From Irpex lacteus (Eukaryota > Basidiomycota > Agaricomycetes > Polyporales > Irpicaceae), in NCBI GenBank assembly GCA_001986395.2, contig MQVO02000034.1, positions 160,026 to 224,025 on the forward strand: a stretch of 64,000 nt of DNA. Direction: 5' to 3'. The notes under the pieces were generated by a model that had not been told where the DNA came from, did no database searches, and saw only the letters and a list, made by a program, of their open reading frames with translations. The position numbers and the translations under genes were made by a program. Positions 48,749 to 60,792 of this stretch are shown piece by piece (within the stretch, counting starts at the first letter, position 1; each line of letters begins with the position of its first letter).

Positions 48749-51700
48749 ATGGCACCCGCTACATCAGCGAACAAGAACACAGGCAAGAGGACAACTGGCA
48801 AAGGAGCTGCCAAGGTACGTCGATGGATCTAATGAACGATGAGTGCCACAACTGAGCGCATTTAGGGCAAATCCAGCGCTACGAGTACTCCTGCAGTGGT
48901 TGAAACGGCCGCGAAGACGGCGATCACATCGGTACGCTTTGATCTGATATTGGTAACCTGGTATACTAACACTAAGTGCGTACCAGAAAAAGAAAAAATC
49001 GAAGGAGGTGGTCGAGGATGAAGGAGATGACACGGGGGCCGCTGCAGGCAGCGATGATGAAGAGGAGGATGATGAGGATGAACTGGAAGACGAGGAGGCG
49101 GAAGACGATGATGAAGATGAGGAGGAAGAGGAGGACGAGGAGGACGAGGAGGACGAGAAGGATGAGGAGGAAGAGGAGGAAGAGGAGGAGGAGAAGGAGG
49201 AGGAGGCGGAGGAGAAGGAGGAGGCGGAGGGAGCGAACGATGTAAGTGTATACCTGTCGTCGTGTCGATTTTGCCGTGCTGACAGTGTCCTCGTGCTCGG
49301 ACCAGTCGACCATATCTGAACGCGAAGCGGAGGCCCTGTTCGGAGAGAGAGAGGAGCCGGAGACGACGGCGGTCGATACGAAGAAAAAGAAGGGTAAAGA
49401 ACGAGCGGTGAAGGTCGAAGATGACGTGTACGGTATGGAAGTGGACGAGGATGAGGAGGTGCGACTCCTTTGGCATAATTTGTTGCGAGCTGTACGTTCT
49501 CACGCGCGTTCGAATTACAGGCTGCTCAGCGAGCTAGAGACCTGGAAGCTACGCGGCAGGCCGAGAGGCGTTTCAATTCTATCAAAGGACGTCCCGTGGA
49601 TTCGCAGAACAAGGAGAAGACGGCTGTGAAGAAAGAAGCAGAGACAGGCTTTTGGGGCTACGTAAGGCACAACATCAAGAACGGGTCGCCTCCATTGTTT
49701 TATGGGCGCTGGAACAACCGTCCGTTGATCCCGAAGGACGCGGAAACAATAGCGGCCGCAATGTTGAAGGAAGGCGTGCGTCGATGCGAAGAAAGGACTT
49801 CGATTCCCATCGTCGTCAAGGAGAGCCAGCTGAGTAAGGTCGCTCCGGTGACGACCTTCCAGGACGACTTGAATGAGTACCCTTTGCTTAAGAGCGTGCT
49901 CATCGACGGTGTCCGTCGAGTCGACGCGTTGGGTGGGCAGCATCGTGCGGCCGCCGTCGATATTATCGTCAAACGGGCCACAGCGTACATTAACGAAGGC
50001 CAGGGGAAGAACGAGATGGTACGCCTCCATAAGCTCATCGCTCAAGTACGGTCGCAGCTGGAGAAGACATCCGAGGGCGCCCGCCACAACGAGCTGCAGG
50101 GCTCGTTGCGAAAACTCGAAGCCGAGCTGGACGTAGTGGAGCGGCAAACAGGGTTTATGGCGTCGATCAAGATGCAAGAGGGGGAGTGGCTTCTCAAAGT
50201 ATACGTCGAGGGTAAGTAACAATTGTATTTCTAGTGGCCTGACTGACATCAAAGCAGACAAGCTAACTGCTGCTGCTGCGACGGAGTTGTCGACCAACTA
50301 CACGGACACCCACGTTGGACGGTCGGAGGAGGAGGAGACGTACGGGTGGATCCGCGTACATTTGAAGACTTTCCACGCCGTGGCGGAGTTGAAGCTCGGT
50401 CAGCTGAACGAGCTCTCCGGTGAGCTCGCCACTGTTGAGAAGTCGCTGATGGAGAAGGAGAAACGAGTTGCCGAGGTCGAAGCGGTTGTGGAGAAATGGA
50501 CGGGCAGCGTGGGCGAGGAGGGCGAACCTGTGTTGGCGATCGAGGTTGAGGCAGGGCTCGACTACGACCCTATGGACCACGGGATGGAGTCGCCGCAAGA
50601 GCGTGCTGCATCTTACCTCGTCGCTCTACGGGCAAAAGTGACGGCTTTGCGTGCCCGTCGTGACGAGCTCAAGGACCGCGTCCAGACGATCGAACCCGAA
50701 GCCAAGGAGGCCGATCTCATGCGGCGTTCGGCATGGGACAAGCAGCTTGGTCGCATGGTGAAGGAAAGCGATGGGTCGCCTACGACGCTCCGCACCCTCC
50801 TCGAGACGCCACACACTCGCGACTGGATCCTGCATTTCATGAGCTTCGACCAGTACTATCGAGGTCTGCCTCAGACAAGAGAGCGATGGATCAATACGAA
50901 CATGATGAATGCATGGGGTGGCGTAAGTGAATGTCGTGCATGGCGATACGTAGATGACGAGCTAACCGGCTTGTGTCAGCTGTTCTCACGTGCGATGTTG
51001 AAAATGTTCGGGCAATTCGTCGAGATCTTGAGGCCTGAGAAGGGGGAGCCGGAGGAGCTAGATAACTTGTACAAGGAGTTCAAGAAGGCGCTGCAAGACT
51101 CTCGAAGACTCGTCGACAAGACAGGGCGTGTCACGCCCGAGAACGAGGAGACCTATAATTCGTTGATCGCACGCATCGAGTTGATAAAGAAGGAATGCTT
51201 GGGAAAGTCGTATGCTCGCCCTGATTTCACGAACGTGAGCTCGGCCCTGATCGAGGAATGGGACGTCAAATGGTTCACTCTGTTCGGCAATATCGAGAAC
51301 TCCGTTGGCACTTTGCATGACAAGAACTTGCTCGAGGCGCGACGGAATTACGCGAACGAGATCTACCTGAGGATGGTTGCGCAAGCAGGACGAGGAACGG
51401 ATCTTGACGCAAAGCGGCTCTGGCAGGTGCGGGCGATGCGGGCAGCCATTCTTCTTGAGCCGACTGGGACGAACGGTGGAGCCTGGCCTATCCCAACTGC
51501 GAGCTCGATTGCGGCCGCACACGCCATGCTCGACCGACATGACGAGGCGGTGATCGAGGTAAGTGGCAGCTACTGGCGCGATTCATGCACGTCGTCGCGG
51601 AAAGAGTACTTCGCCGACAGAACTTCACGACTGCTGTCGGCAAAAGTCTGCTGAGCTTTCAACCGTGATGTCGTACGACACGAGTCATCTCGAGTCCATA

Positions 51701-54700
51701 CATCACTTTCGCCGACGGCATTCGTGAATAGCTGTCGGCGAAATCAACGGATGGTATCTCTGACCCGTATGTCAATTCGTGAAACATCGACTATTGACAA
51801 CGCGATGTTTCACGAATTCGCCGATACTCTTTGCTCGGTGGCATCGGTATAATCTCACGTTCACATTGTCTTCCAGCTCTCAATGTGGTTCGCTCCTTTG
51901 GCTATATACTCGATGGACGGCGCGAGAGCTCTATCGTACAAGGATACATCGGTCATGATGTTCTCATCGCTGAAGCATCCCGCTACCGGACTCGACATGT
52001 CCAAGTCCGACGCGGCGACGGAGGCTCTATTCGACGAGATCTGGGGCAGGCTGAAGATGTACATCACCATCATTGAGCGGAATACAGGAGCAGGTGGCAC
52101 TTACCAGCCAGTTGCTCGCTGGCTCAAACGCTCCGCCCTGAAGATAGCCTTCGCCGGAAATGTCGTCGACTTCGACGGCAAGGAGGTCATCGACGTCGAC
52201 GCAGCCCCCGAACCAGTTGAAGCCACCTCTCCGACCGAAACTCCTTCAGCTGCAACCGGGAGAAAAGGTAGGAAGAAGGCAGCTCCGAAGAAGAAGAAAG
52301 AGAAGGCCAAGTCGGCCGCCGCTTTGAAGAAGGTCGGGCCAGAGTCAATTGTCCCTGGTGATCGTGCAGACCTGTGGATTAAGGGTCTGGAGGAGAACGC
52401 GCGGATGGAGGTAATGGAGAAGGAGCGCAGAAAAACCGAGAAGCAGGCGGGGCGCAGGAAGAAGCCTGTCACGAAGAGTGCCGCAGCCCTCGCCGAGTCC
52501 GCCAAGGACTCGAAGCAATACTTCCAGCCGAAGTGGGGGCGCAATACGACGAACCTTGCGCTCTTCGCCCCTGTTCTCGACATCCTCGATACTCCGCTGA
52601 CGTCTCAATACGCTAATGCTACTTCGGCGAAGAATATGCTCAACGCGTGTCTCAAAGTAGCAACGCTGACCGGAGACAGCACTCTCATCCCGCACGAGCA
52701 CGATCCCTTCTTGCACCTCATCATCCGTACGCCGCTTTTCTGGCACGATGTTCTGAGCCACGGGTTCGGCGACCTAATCAAGTACTGGGTGTCTTGCGCG
52801 ATTATGGAGACCACGGTTGTCCAGAACTATCGCGAGGGGTTCATCGCTAGCGACTCTGGTGGATATCTCAGAAGCTCTTTGGAGGACGCACTCAAGCCAT
52901 TCCTCTTGCCCACGACTAGCTCGTTTCCTTGGCCCGACGGCTTTCGCAACAAGAAAAAGTTCGTTCGAATGCCGGAAACCGACACACCGCTTGCTGATCT
53001 CGAGATCGAATGCACGAAATATCGTCAACGTGCACACGAAGAGTTGGATCGGCTGCTTACCCGTGTTTCATCGTCTATCGTCACGACTCTCCCCCTTTCG
53101 TTCAACATCCTTCCTTCCTCGGCTTCCGATTCTGCTGTGACTACGCTGGAAGTGAAGACTGCAGTTCGCGCGCTGCATGCGGTAGGAGACAAGTCTTCCA
53201 GATGCTTGGCAATAACTGATTTGGTGATTTGGTGAATGTTAGGCTGCAAGCAACGTCATCGAGCAGACGGTCTTCATGTTTCAAAAGCAGGTAGTCAAGG
53301 CGTTGGCCCCACAGAAGGAGAAGAAAGCCGATCACGACGCCATCTTGGCGAAATACCCACATCTGCGCTCGGACGTTTTCCAGCTGAAGTCTGTCGCCTT
53401 TGATGAGCGATTACTCCCTCGTCGTGTTCAGGACCCGTGTCCCGTCACTGGCGCACTCCCGTTCGCGTTCATGGGTGAACAGTATCGACAAGCGCGGGTC
53501 GCTGGGCGAATCAAGACTGAAACGACGGAGCCATCCATCCCCACGGCGACCACGGAGCAGGGTAAGAGAGCGTGTCATATAAATCTGTTCGTTGATTCTG
53601 AGTGTCTCATCCTTACAGCAGGTACACAGCCACCATCATCTGCAGCTCCTCCAGCGCCCATTCGAAGGGACACCATTGTGCCTCCTAAACCCAACAAGAA
53701 GGGCAAGAAGGCCGCAGCAGAAGGTGTGGACGATGAGAGCAACGACATGACGGGCCAAGCGGCATCGAAAGGGCCTAAACCCCGACCTAAGCCCAAGAAG
53801 AAGGCAAATGCCGCGAGTGCGATTGAACGTCAAGGAGAAGGCGAACCCGCAGCGGATGTGCACCTCATCAGGCGAAAGAGAAGCCACGCTGAGTCAGTTG
53901 CAAGCGACCGATCGTCCCACTCTCCTCAGCGAGGTGACGATGGTCGTGACGAGGCCGAGGAGAAGGCCTTGAAACGTCATCGCGGTGATACAGTGACACA
54001 GGCCTCAATTTCGTCGTCAACCTCACGAGTCCGCAATGATGTTCCGCCGCTGTCCCCACTCGCTTCAACTCATCCATCTCTCGACTCCGAGAGCATGCAA
54101 GATGACAGTGTCGATCAGGCTACCACATCTCACACCCATTCTGACAGTCTTGCCTCAGCCCTCAATATCACGTCGCTCGCTATCCACGGGGATCCCTTCC
54201 CAGATTCCTTCGTTTCCGCTGATGTTGATGTCGCCATGGACGAGATTGACTCCGAGGAGATGGCTGAAGCAATTCGACGAAGCCGTGACGTTGCCGCGGT
54301 TGAAGCGTCGATGCAGCGTGAACACATGTCGTCCGGCGCAGGAGGTAGCTCACAAGTCGCGGCCGAATCGAGGGCTGACGCGGGCTCGCCGCTCGTCGGT
54401 GGTGTGCTCGATAACGATGAGGACGTGGATATGGTGCAGCCTAATCCAACCACTGATCACGAGTCACCCCGCCTTTTCGCCTCGCCAGCTCCATCAGATC
54501 CTGCGGGACTACGGACCATGTCGCCAGATTCCTCCATCCGAGATGCAGCGGATGAAGACGAGGGTAATTCATCGTCGTCCGGTGAGTCAAGTTCGAGCGC
54601 TCTGTCGAGTCCATCGACCTTGTCGAAAGATGTCAAGGTGAAGAAGCAAAGGACAGAAGGTGCGAGATCACTTCATATCTTTTCTTCCAAGCGTTCGTTT

Positions 54701-55376
54701 CGCCGCCAGCTTGACGCATAAGTCATCGGCGAATTGGCTGAATTCGCTGTCACCGAAATGGTGGTACCCGGCATCTTCCGTGGTGGTACCCGGCACCTTC
54801 GTACCATTTCCCGACAACATGCGTCATTTTATATCGGCGTTTTCGTGCTACGGCAACGAGACCAATCATGCTAATCTTGCACCTTGCATATGTTCGATTC
54901 AACCATCACGCGGCAATCCAGTGAGTGAACCGGCCTAACCCTGTTACGTCATCGAGCGCACTAACGTGATCATACTTTGTCTGATAGCGTGCTCGTAACG
55001 AAATAAACATAAACGAACCGATCTGTCCAATCAGTTTCACCCCGGATAACGCGTCTGCAATCGAAATCCTCGAAGTCACCCGCTCAACACTCCTCGTCGT
55101 CCCCGATGCCTCTCACTACCGCCACGGCTACGAGGAAGAAGCGTATGTAGTATTTGATGATAATACATTACACCAATACTAACTGTGTGCTGCAATGATA
55201 TTTCAGGAGGCTCCGTCAATAAGACCAAGGGAAAGTCAGGTAAATACTCTCGTCGCAGGGATGAGCCGGACGACGATGCGATGCTTTCCTCGCCTTTTGG
55301 ATCTTCTGACTCGATGTCTTACAGGAACGATCTGAGGATGAGCGACTCCAAACCGCTGGATGTGGAACAGTTTTAG
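48749..55376 (+). CDS. Giant protein (~1,800 residues) with ParB-like GGQHR domain
   Basis: ATG 48749 (MAPATSANKNTGKRTTGKGA), about 11 introns. Layout: basic N-terminus; a ~75-residue almost purely Glu/Asp tract (exon 48988-49239); then STISEREAEALFGEREE. At about residues 200-340 is a ParB/sulfiredoxin-like fold with PLLKSVLIDGVRRVDALGGQ then HRAAAVDIIVKRAT: the R-x-x-x-L-GGQHR-A-A motif normally binds nucleotide. Coiled coils follow (NELSGELATVEKSLMEKEKR; LVALRAKVTALRARRDELKD), then a large helical region, a lysine-rich linker (KKAAPKKKKEKAKSAAALKK), and a Ser/Asp-rich tail to TAG 55376 (SDSKPLDVEQF). Intron 51559-51876 holds three hairpins and a 16-bp perfect inverted repeat; intron ~54660-55034 holds two more hairpins. 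A true fungal gene by its introns; likely nuclear. The ParB-type call rests on the motif only. Confidence 0.78.
51606..51854. repeat. Hairpin group 8 (three palindromes in one intron) plus long inverted repeat
   Basis: 51606-51648 (ACTTCGCCGACAG ... CTGTCGGCAAAAGT), 51703-51746 (ACTTTCGCCGACGGC ... GCTGTCGGCGAAATC, one of the best copies) and 51813-51854 (GAATTCGCCGAT ... CATCGGTATAATC). Overlapping the last is a perfect inverted repeat: AATTCGTGAAACATCG at 51774-51789 and CGATGTTTCACGAATT at 51803-51818, 13-nt loop. Confidence 0.88.
54694..54845. repeat. Hairpin pair 9, in an intron of the ParB-like gene
   Basis: 54694-54736 (CGTTTCGCCGCCAGC ... GTCATCGGCGAATTG) and 54804-54845 (CATTTCCCGACAAC ... 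TATATCGGCGTTTTC). Between them are a half-site-like CGCTGTCACCGAAAT and a direct repeat GTGGTACCCGGCA (54760 and 54782). Confidence 0.85.
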
Positions 55377-55956
55377 GCGAACTACCGGTCTCCTTTCTAT
55401 ACGCCTATCCAATTCTTAAACGCCTCTCGAATCCTCCTCCGTCGCACCGCATTCGCTGCTTCTCACGCTCTCGCTCTCGTTCTCGATCCCTCGCTCCCCT
55501 CTCCGCGTTGAAGTCTCCATCTCCGGTCATCCTCCCAATACATTGCTCTCCCTCCCTGTCCCTTCTTCGATATCGTTCTTGCGCTCGCTGTATAAATTTT
55601 AGTATCGTTTTGTGTAATTCACAATGTATTTCATCCGTTCCACTGCGTAACATCTCGTGGTTTTCCTACAGTCCATGGTGCGGTTCCGTTTACCGAACGC
55701 CGTGGATCTCGTTACATCCAGGGCCGAGCAGTATTTTCAAACAAACGTGGAAGTCTACGCTGTAGCCCATGAGTATTTCATGGCAACCGTTACTTTGCGA
55801 CGTGTTTCATCCTCCGTAATCGGCCCATTTTGCGATGTTAATTCAAATGCGCAACCATATTCAACCGCCACCTCAAGGACATAAGGTGATGGTCTCATGT
55901 TGTTTGCTGGCTGACTGACTTTTCGTCTCGTTTACCGCACCCTCCCTCAACTGGAC
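55377..55956. promoter_or_regulatory. Pyrimidine-rich spacer upstream of the 1,407-residue gene
   Basis: 55385-55580 is CT-rich on the plus strand (CTCACGCTCTCGCTCTCGTT), typical of a fungal promoter. It is the one intergenic gap in the array without a hairpin pair. Confidence 0.4.
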
Positions 55957-58900
55957 ATGGAAAGAAATTTGAATCGTGGCGCAGTCGTGAGGTACGTGTG
56001 ACCATGAAAACTTCGTGGCATTCGCAGCAGAGCTGACAAGGATTTTATTTGACTCTGTAGTGGACGTGTGCGTCAACCTAATGTCGAGGAAATTGATGAC
56101 AACGGCGGAAATGTACCTCTCGATGAAGATGACGAGCTTATCGATTTGGCAGAGGTTGTTGCACCACTTCGAAGCGACGCGCCTTTGAGTCAACGGCTCG
56201 TCAGTCTCGGTATTACTCAGGCCCTAATGGACCGTGACTTCGCCCAGGAAACGATGCGCACTATGAACCCCACACGTGTCACCCTGTCTACTCTGCAGCA
56301 GACATATGAAACGGGCACTCCGGCACGTATCCCTCGCTCCTCTGCTATCCGCCTCTTGGAGAAACCTCAGCAAGTAACTATCGATCAACGATACACACGC
56401 CGCTATAACGATCCGTCACTTGCTTTCTCGTCGATCAAGTCACATGTCGACGCCCTAATGATTGTCCCCAGCGACATCGGTCTCGACGCGGTACTCCCTG
56501 TTGAGCGTCCCAGCCAAAGCTTCAACCTGCAACTCTGCCTTCACAATCCCTCTCGTCCATTCACGGCCAAAAATGGGTACTTTGGATTCGAAACAACGCG
56601 TTCTCTAATGTGGATTGGCAAGTATCCGTGCGACGCTCTATGGTGTGGCCTCGCCCACGAAATTCCAGGCGCCGCTCCGCTGCATACCCAGCCAGTTCGT
56701 GGACGTCCGAAGGATGCCACCGCCGACAATGACGTCATTTTCATGATCTTCATGTTCTTCGCGTACTCCCTCTCTGTCGCCGGCGTGGCAGATATACACA
56801 TCTCTGGCGACCGTTACCCATTAGACATCAGTACGATCCAGGGAGTCAAAAACAACACAAACATAATGTACGCTCTCATTACCACTCACCCGTGCATTTC
56901 ACCGATGTCGCGAGACCCCGCGTATCGGCGAATCGAGCATTCCATTCCAATCCAATCCTTTCATTTCGCCGACGGCTTGGACAGATTTCTGTCGGCCGTT
57001 CGTCATCCAACTCGTTCTTTGCACATGTACTAATTCAGCGATCGCGTCACATAGGGAGAATCATCGCAATGGCGTCACACTAGAGCTCAACTACGACCAG
57101 GCCCGTGCTTGGCATACTGCCATCCAAAGGACTTGGCACGAGTGGTTTGAACATTCTCCCGCGTCCTACCAGGAGTCTATAGGGACAAGACATCCCATCT
57201 TCTTCACTGTATCATATGGTCAGGATTGGTCCTTTTCCCATCTCCGACCCGGCGCAGACAACCCCACAGCATGGTGTGGGGATCGTGACATGACCAAGAT
57301 ACGATTTGTTTCCGTTGCGCTGGCAACAGAGCTCAAGTACGTGTGCTCCGCATTCTATTTCGATTCTTACTAGATTGCTCATTCTCTCATAGCGCTCAGG
57401 AGCATCGTGGTTTTATGAATCGTACTCCTGACGAGATTCGGCGACGGCATCGAGGACAGGAGTTTTGGACAAGCTGGGATCCTGAACGCCGCGAGCCTGT
57501 CGACCTCGATACTTATCCCGTCCTCAATGACAATGACCCACCTACAGAGAATCTCGTGTATACAACTCGTGGCGTCAGGGTTATCCGTCGCACAGGCCAG
57601 CCAGTAGACGGCGACGAGTACTGTGGCATGCTCTTTAACCTGTCCACCCTCCCTGCACTGTTTGATCCGTCAATCAATAGCGCGGAACCAGTCAATCCAG
57701 CAGCAGCCGAAGCACCGAGTCAGTTCTACACAACTGCAGGACTGGACCTGTATCCTCAGGCTTTCCTAGGACACGTCGGGCACTATCAATCCAGTGAACA
57801 TCCCACCTTCTTCCGGGCGGCCATTCGGAAGATTAACAGCGAGGTCGGCGACGATGAACTAATAGACGATCCCGATCTTGGTCCAGTAATCGGTGGTAGC
57901 TGCCAGGGGTATAACTCCATCCTCCATCGAATCCGTTGGCGCGTGCATACACACGATGTCCAGCTCGCACAGCAAACTCAGTTTGCAGGCAGGATGTTCG
58001 CTTCCAACAGCGGTGAGAAGGCAAAGGGTGACAAAGTCAGCGAAACACTCCAGATACGGAAGCGTCCGTTCAGTCGTCTTGAATACAAGCTCAATACCCC
58101 AAATCTTAACAAGTCTTTGCGTCTCGAGAACGTGTACCACATCGACATAGCGGCCATTAGCGACGAGTATCGTAACTCAAGGTTAGTTTCATCTCCATGA
58201 TCGTTTCAGTCTTGGTTCTCACGCTCATTCGATACAAAATCATAATAGTGGCATCTTTACGAATATCCTGGCCCCTCTTTGTGCGGCGTGGCTTCAACCA
58301 CAGATATCGCAGGTGCTCAAACAGCATCTCGTAATCTTCAGACCTGAGGTACATTGCCCTATGTCTTTTCCGATTCTTTGTGTTGCTGACAATTTGCCGA
58401 GCGTAGGCGTTTCCATCGCTATATTTGTGGACGTCCTATCCTTTGGCAAGTGCGCTGGAGGTGTTGTACGAACAATCAGCCCTTCTGCATCAACAGATGA
58501 TGGCCCGCACCGAAATTGAAGGCCGACTCGATTACACTCTGTTGCACATGCAGCATTTCTTTCTTGTCGAAGCTACCGCAATGTTCGAACGCGTCGCCAA
58601 TTTTGGCCAGACAGGAAATGCACGCGTAATGAACACAACTCTCATGGATCCATTCCTTCTGTCGGCCCCCGCTCGGAGGGGCACACTTCCGTTTCTTGGC
58701 CCGAATATCAAATTCAACCAAACAACTGGACCACTGTCATTCCGCATCGACGTTGATCGGTGGCCGAGCTATCCAGGTACAATGGTCCCCATGACTTCGT
58801 CGCACGCCGCCTTCCTATTCCACTACGGCAAACCCTTTGCAGAAGTAAGCTCTTCCACGATTTGCATATACCCCGACAGCACGTTTGCGAGCATATCGGC

Positions 58901-60792
58901 TGCGGGCCGTATTCGACGTGCATGACCGTATGTCGAATCGTGCCCAGAAGCCGATAGCGTTCGGTGCAGGCTGTCGGTCGTTTCATCTTTTCCCTGGCAA
59001 CTACTAACATGGCCCGCAGACATATCGTGCATTGTTTCAGATGTTCAACGTATACAAGAACTACGCGGCTTATCCCGGATACCCGTCTTACAAAGTCAAT
59101 ACGAACACCTTCCCGCTCATCGCGATGTTCGACACTGTCCTCCAACAGTACGCGTACGAAGTGGTCGACTTTGTCGAACAGTCGGTCAAGCGCAAGATTC
59201 ACGATGTCGTGAGGAGGAATAACAATCAGCAGACTGTGAGCACGAAGGCACGTCTCGCGGCTCTCAAGGCGTGGACAGAGCTTCCCCACCCCTTCGCAAC
59301 GTCGAACGACTCACTCAGTCACCTCAGTCTTGCTATGAACAGCACTACTCAGTATGATGGTGTCCTGCCTGGCGCTGACCTTTACCCTCCACTCACGCTC
59401 AAAGAGTTTTCTCAATGCTCTCTCGTCCTCGCGCGATCCAAATACACTTCCACCGTCTTCGCCCCATTCTTTGCTCGATCAATCACGGCCAACTTGATGA
59501 GGGTCGCGTACACTCTCTCCCATGTTCAACTCGCAAGTGCTGAACCGTCCGCCCGCGATGAGCTAATCGAGGAAGCTATTACCTTGATTGTCGAGAATCT
59601 GAAGATTCATAATCTTCCTTGGTCACTTCCTCGCGCTCCGGGTGGTGGGCGACAACCACAAGGCACACAGAAGCCCACCATTGCTTGTTGGCGAACACTA
59701 GATTTCACCATCACCACCTCCGCCTCCATTGCACGCAACCTCATTCTTCGCTCCAACGATCCTCTCGCTATAACACGTCTCAACATCAAGGCCGCTTCAG
59801 TCGTCAGTCACAACGGTGAATGGAACATAGGCACTCTGGCTCTCAGTGACCTTCGTCGCTACTCGCACAAGACCGTTAATCCAAGCGACTTTGTAATCCA
59901 TCACGCAAGCATCGAGACCAACGCCTTCCAGAACCCCAATGGAGAACAATACTGGGTTTACCGGCACTATCTCTGGGTTTTTGACACGTTCAAGTTTAGG
60001 AAGCCCGCACATCGTCTGCTCATGTATTGTGCTCGCATATGGGCTGCAACAGCACCCAACCTCGTTGGCAAGGCCCCCAAAGTCGAACCCGTGCTTGAAA
60101 CGAGCGAGGAGATGATTCGGCACATACAGTCTTATCCACTGTACACCCCGAAACGAAAAGGGATTAAAGCAGCGCTGCCGCTCATTGTTCTGTGGACTGA
60201 CATGGCAATGGGCATGCTTCATAATGACTCCCCCCTGGGTAAGCATCTCAGCGACGAAGACACTCGCGGCTCTTTCGGACCCGTTTGGACGGAGAAGCAC
60301 GGTAAGCACTTGCCCAATAATAATCAAGCTAATGCGCGACTCATTCCGGCTGAAACTGTCTCTTTCTTTGCTCGCTTAGGTCACAAGGAAATTCAGGGAG
60401 TTGCATTTGTGCGCATGGGCGTTGCGTGGACGAAGAAAATCTTACGCAGCTCGGAGAAGCCGAATGATCTGTGGGGGATGCATGACTGGGGCACGCTCAC
60501 TGCCAAGTGTGCAATCTTCGAGGCAACAATGCAGCGCGACAAACAAAGCGGGACTTACTACGCCATCTTTCAACTTTGTGGACCCGTCATCGCTCGCAAG
60601 CTCATCGACAACGGCACGCTCCCAGCTCCTTTGTCACCCCCGACTGCCGGACTCATCGTCGCCCCGTCGGTCAAGCGCACTTCCGCATCACGCAGCCATA
60701 GCGATGACGAGGCTGATAATTATCTACATGTCCCGTCCAAGCGTTCCCGCGGACCTGTTGGCACGGATGTGATCGATCTTGACGACGTTTGA
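55957..60792 (+). CDS. Orphan 1,407-residue protein with SUMO-interaction-like tail
   Basis: Exons 55957-55991, 56061-56867, 57055-57336, 57393-58181, 58249-58348, 58407-58844 and 59020-60792 sum to 4,224 nt, exactly in frame. Starts MERNLNRGAVVSGRVRQPNV, followed by an acidic stretch (DNGGNVPLDEDDELIDLAEV). The body is globular with no domain I recognise; landmarks are PFTAKNGYFGFETTRSLMWI, YGQDWSFSHLRPGADNPTAW, VGHYQSSEHPTFFRAAIRKI, and AALPLIVLWTDMAMGMLHND. The C-terminus has a basic patch (VPSKRSRGP) and ends GTDVIDLDDV, a good fit to a SUMO-interacting motif. Likely nuclear. Two of its introns (56868-57054 and 58845-59019) each hold a hairpin pair and are longer than usual; the other introns are 50-70 nt. 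Same strand and neighbour of the ParB-like gene. Confidence 0.85.
56893..57003. repeat. Hairpin pair 10, in an intron
   Basis: 56893-56935 (GCATTTCACCGATG ... CGTATCGGCGAATCG) and 56961-57003 (CATTTCGCCGACGGC ... TTCTGTCGGCCGTTCG), inside intron 56868-57054 of the 1,407-residue gene. Confidence 0.85.
58868..58985. repeat. Hairpin pair 11, in an intron
   Basis: 58868-58904 (TACCCCGACAGC ... CATATCGGCTGCGG, degenerate outer arms) and 58945-58985 (AGAAGCCGATAGC ... GGCTGTCGGTCGTTTC), inside intron 58845-59019. Confidence 0.78.

Noticed and set aside
48972..49313. Leucine/arginine-rich frames around the acidic exon
   Set aside because: Other-frame translations of the GAG/GAT repeat.
49870..49990. 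Bacterial contamination as the source of the ParB motif
   Set aside because: The motif lies in a gene with about 11 fungal-type introns that contain the same hairpins as neighbouring genes.
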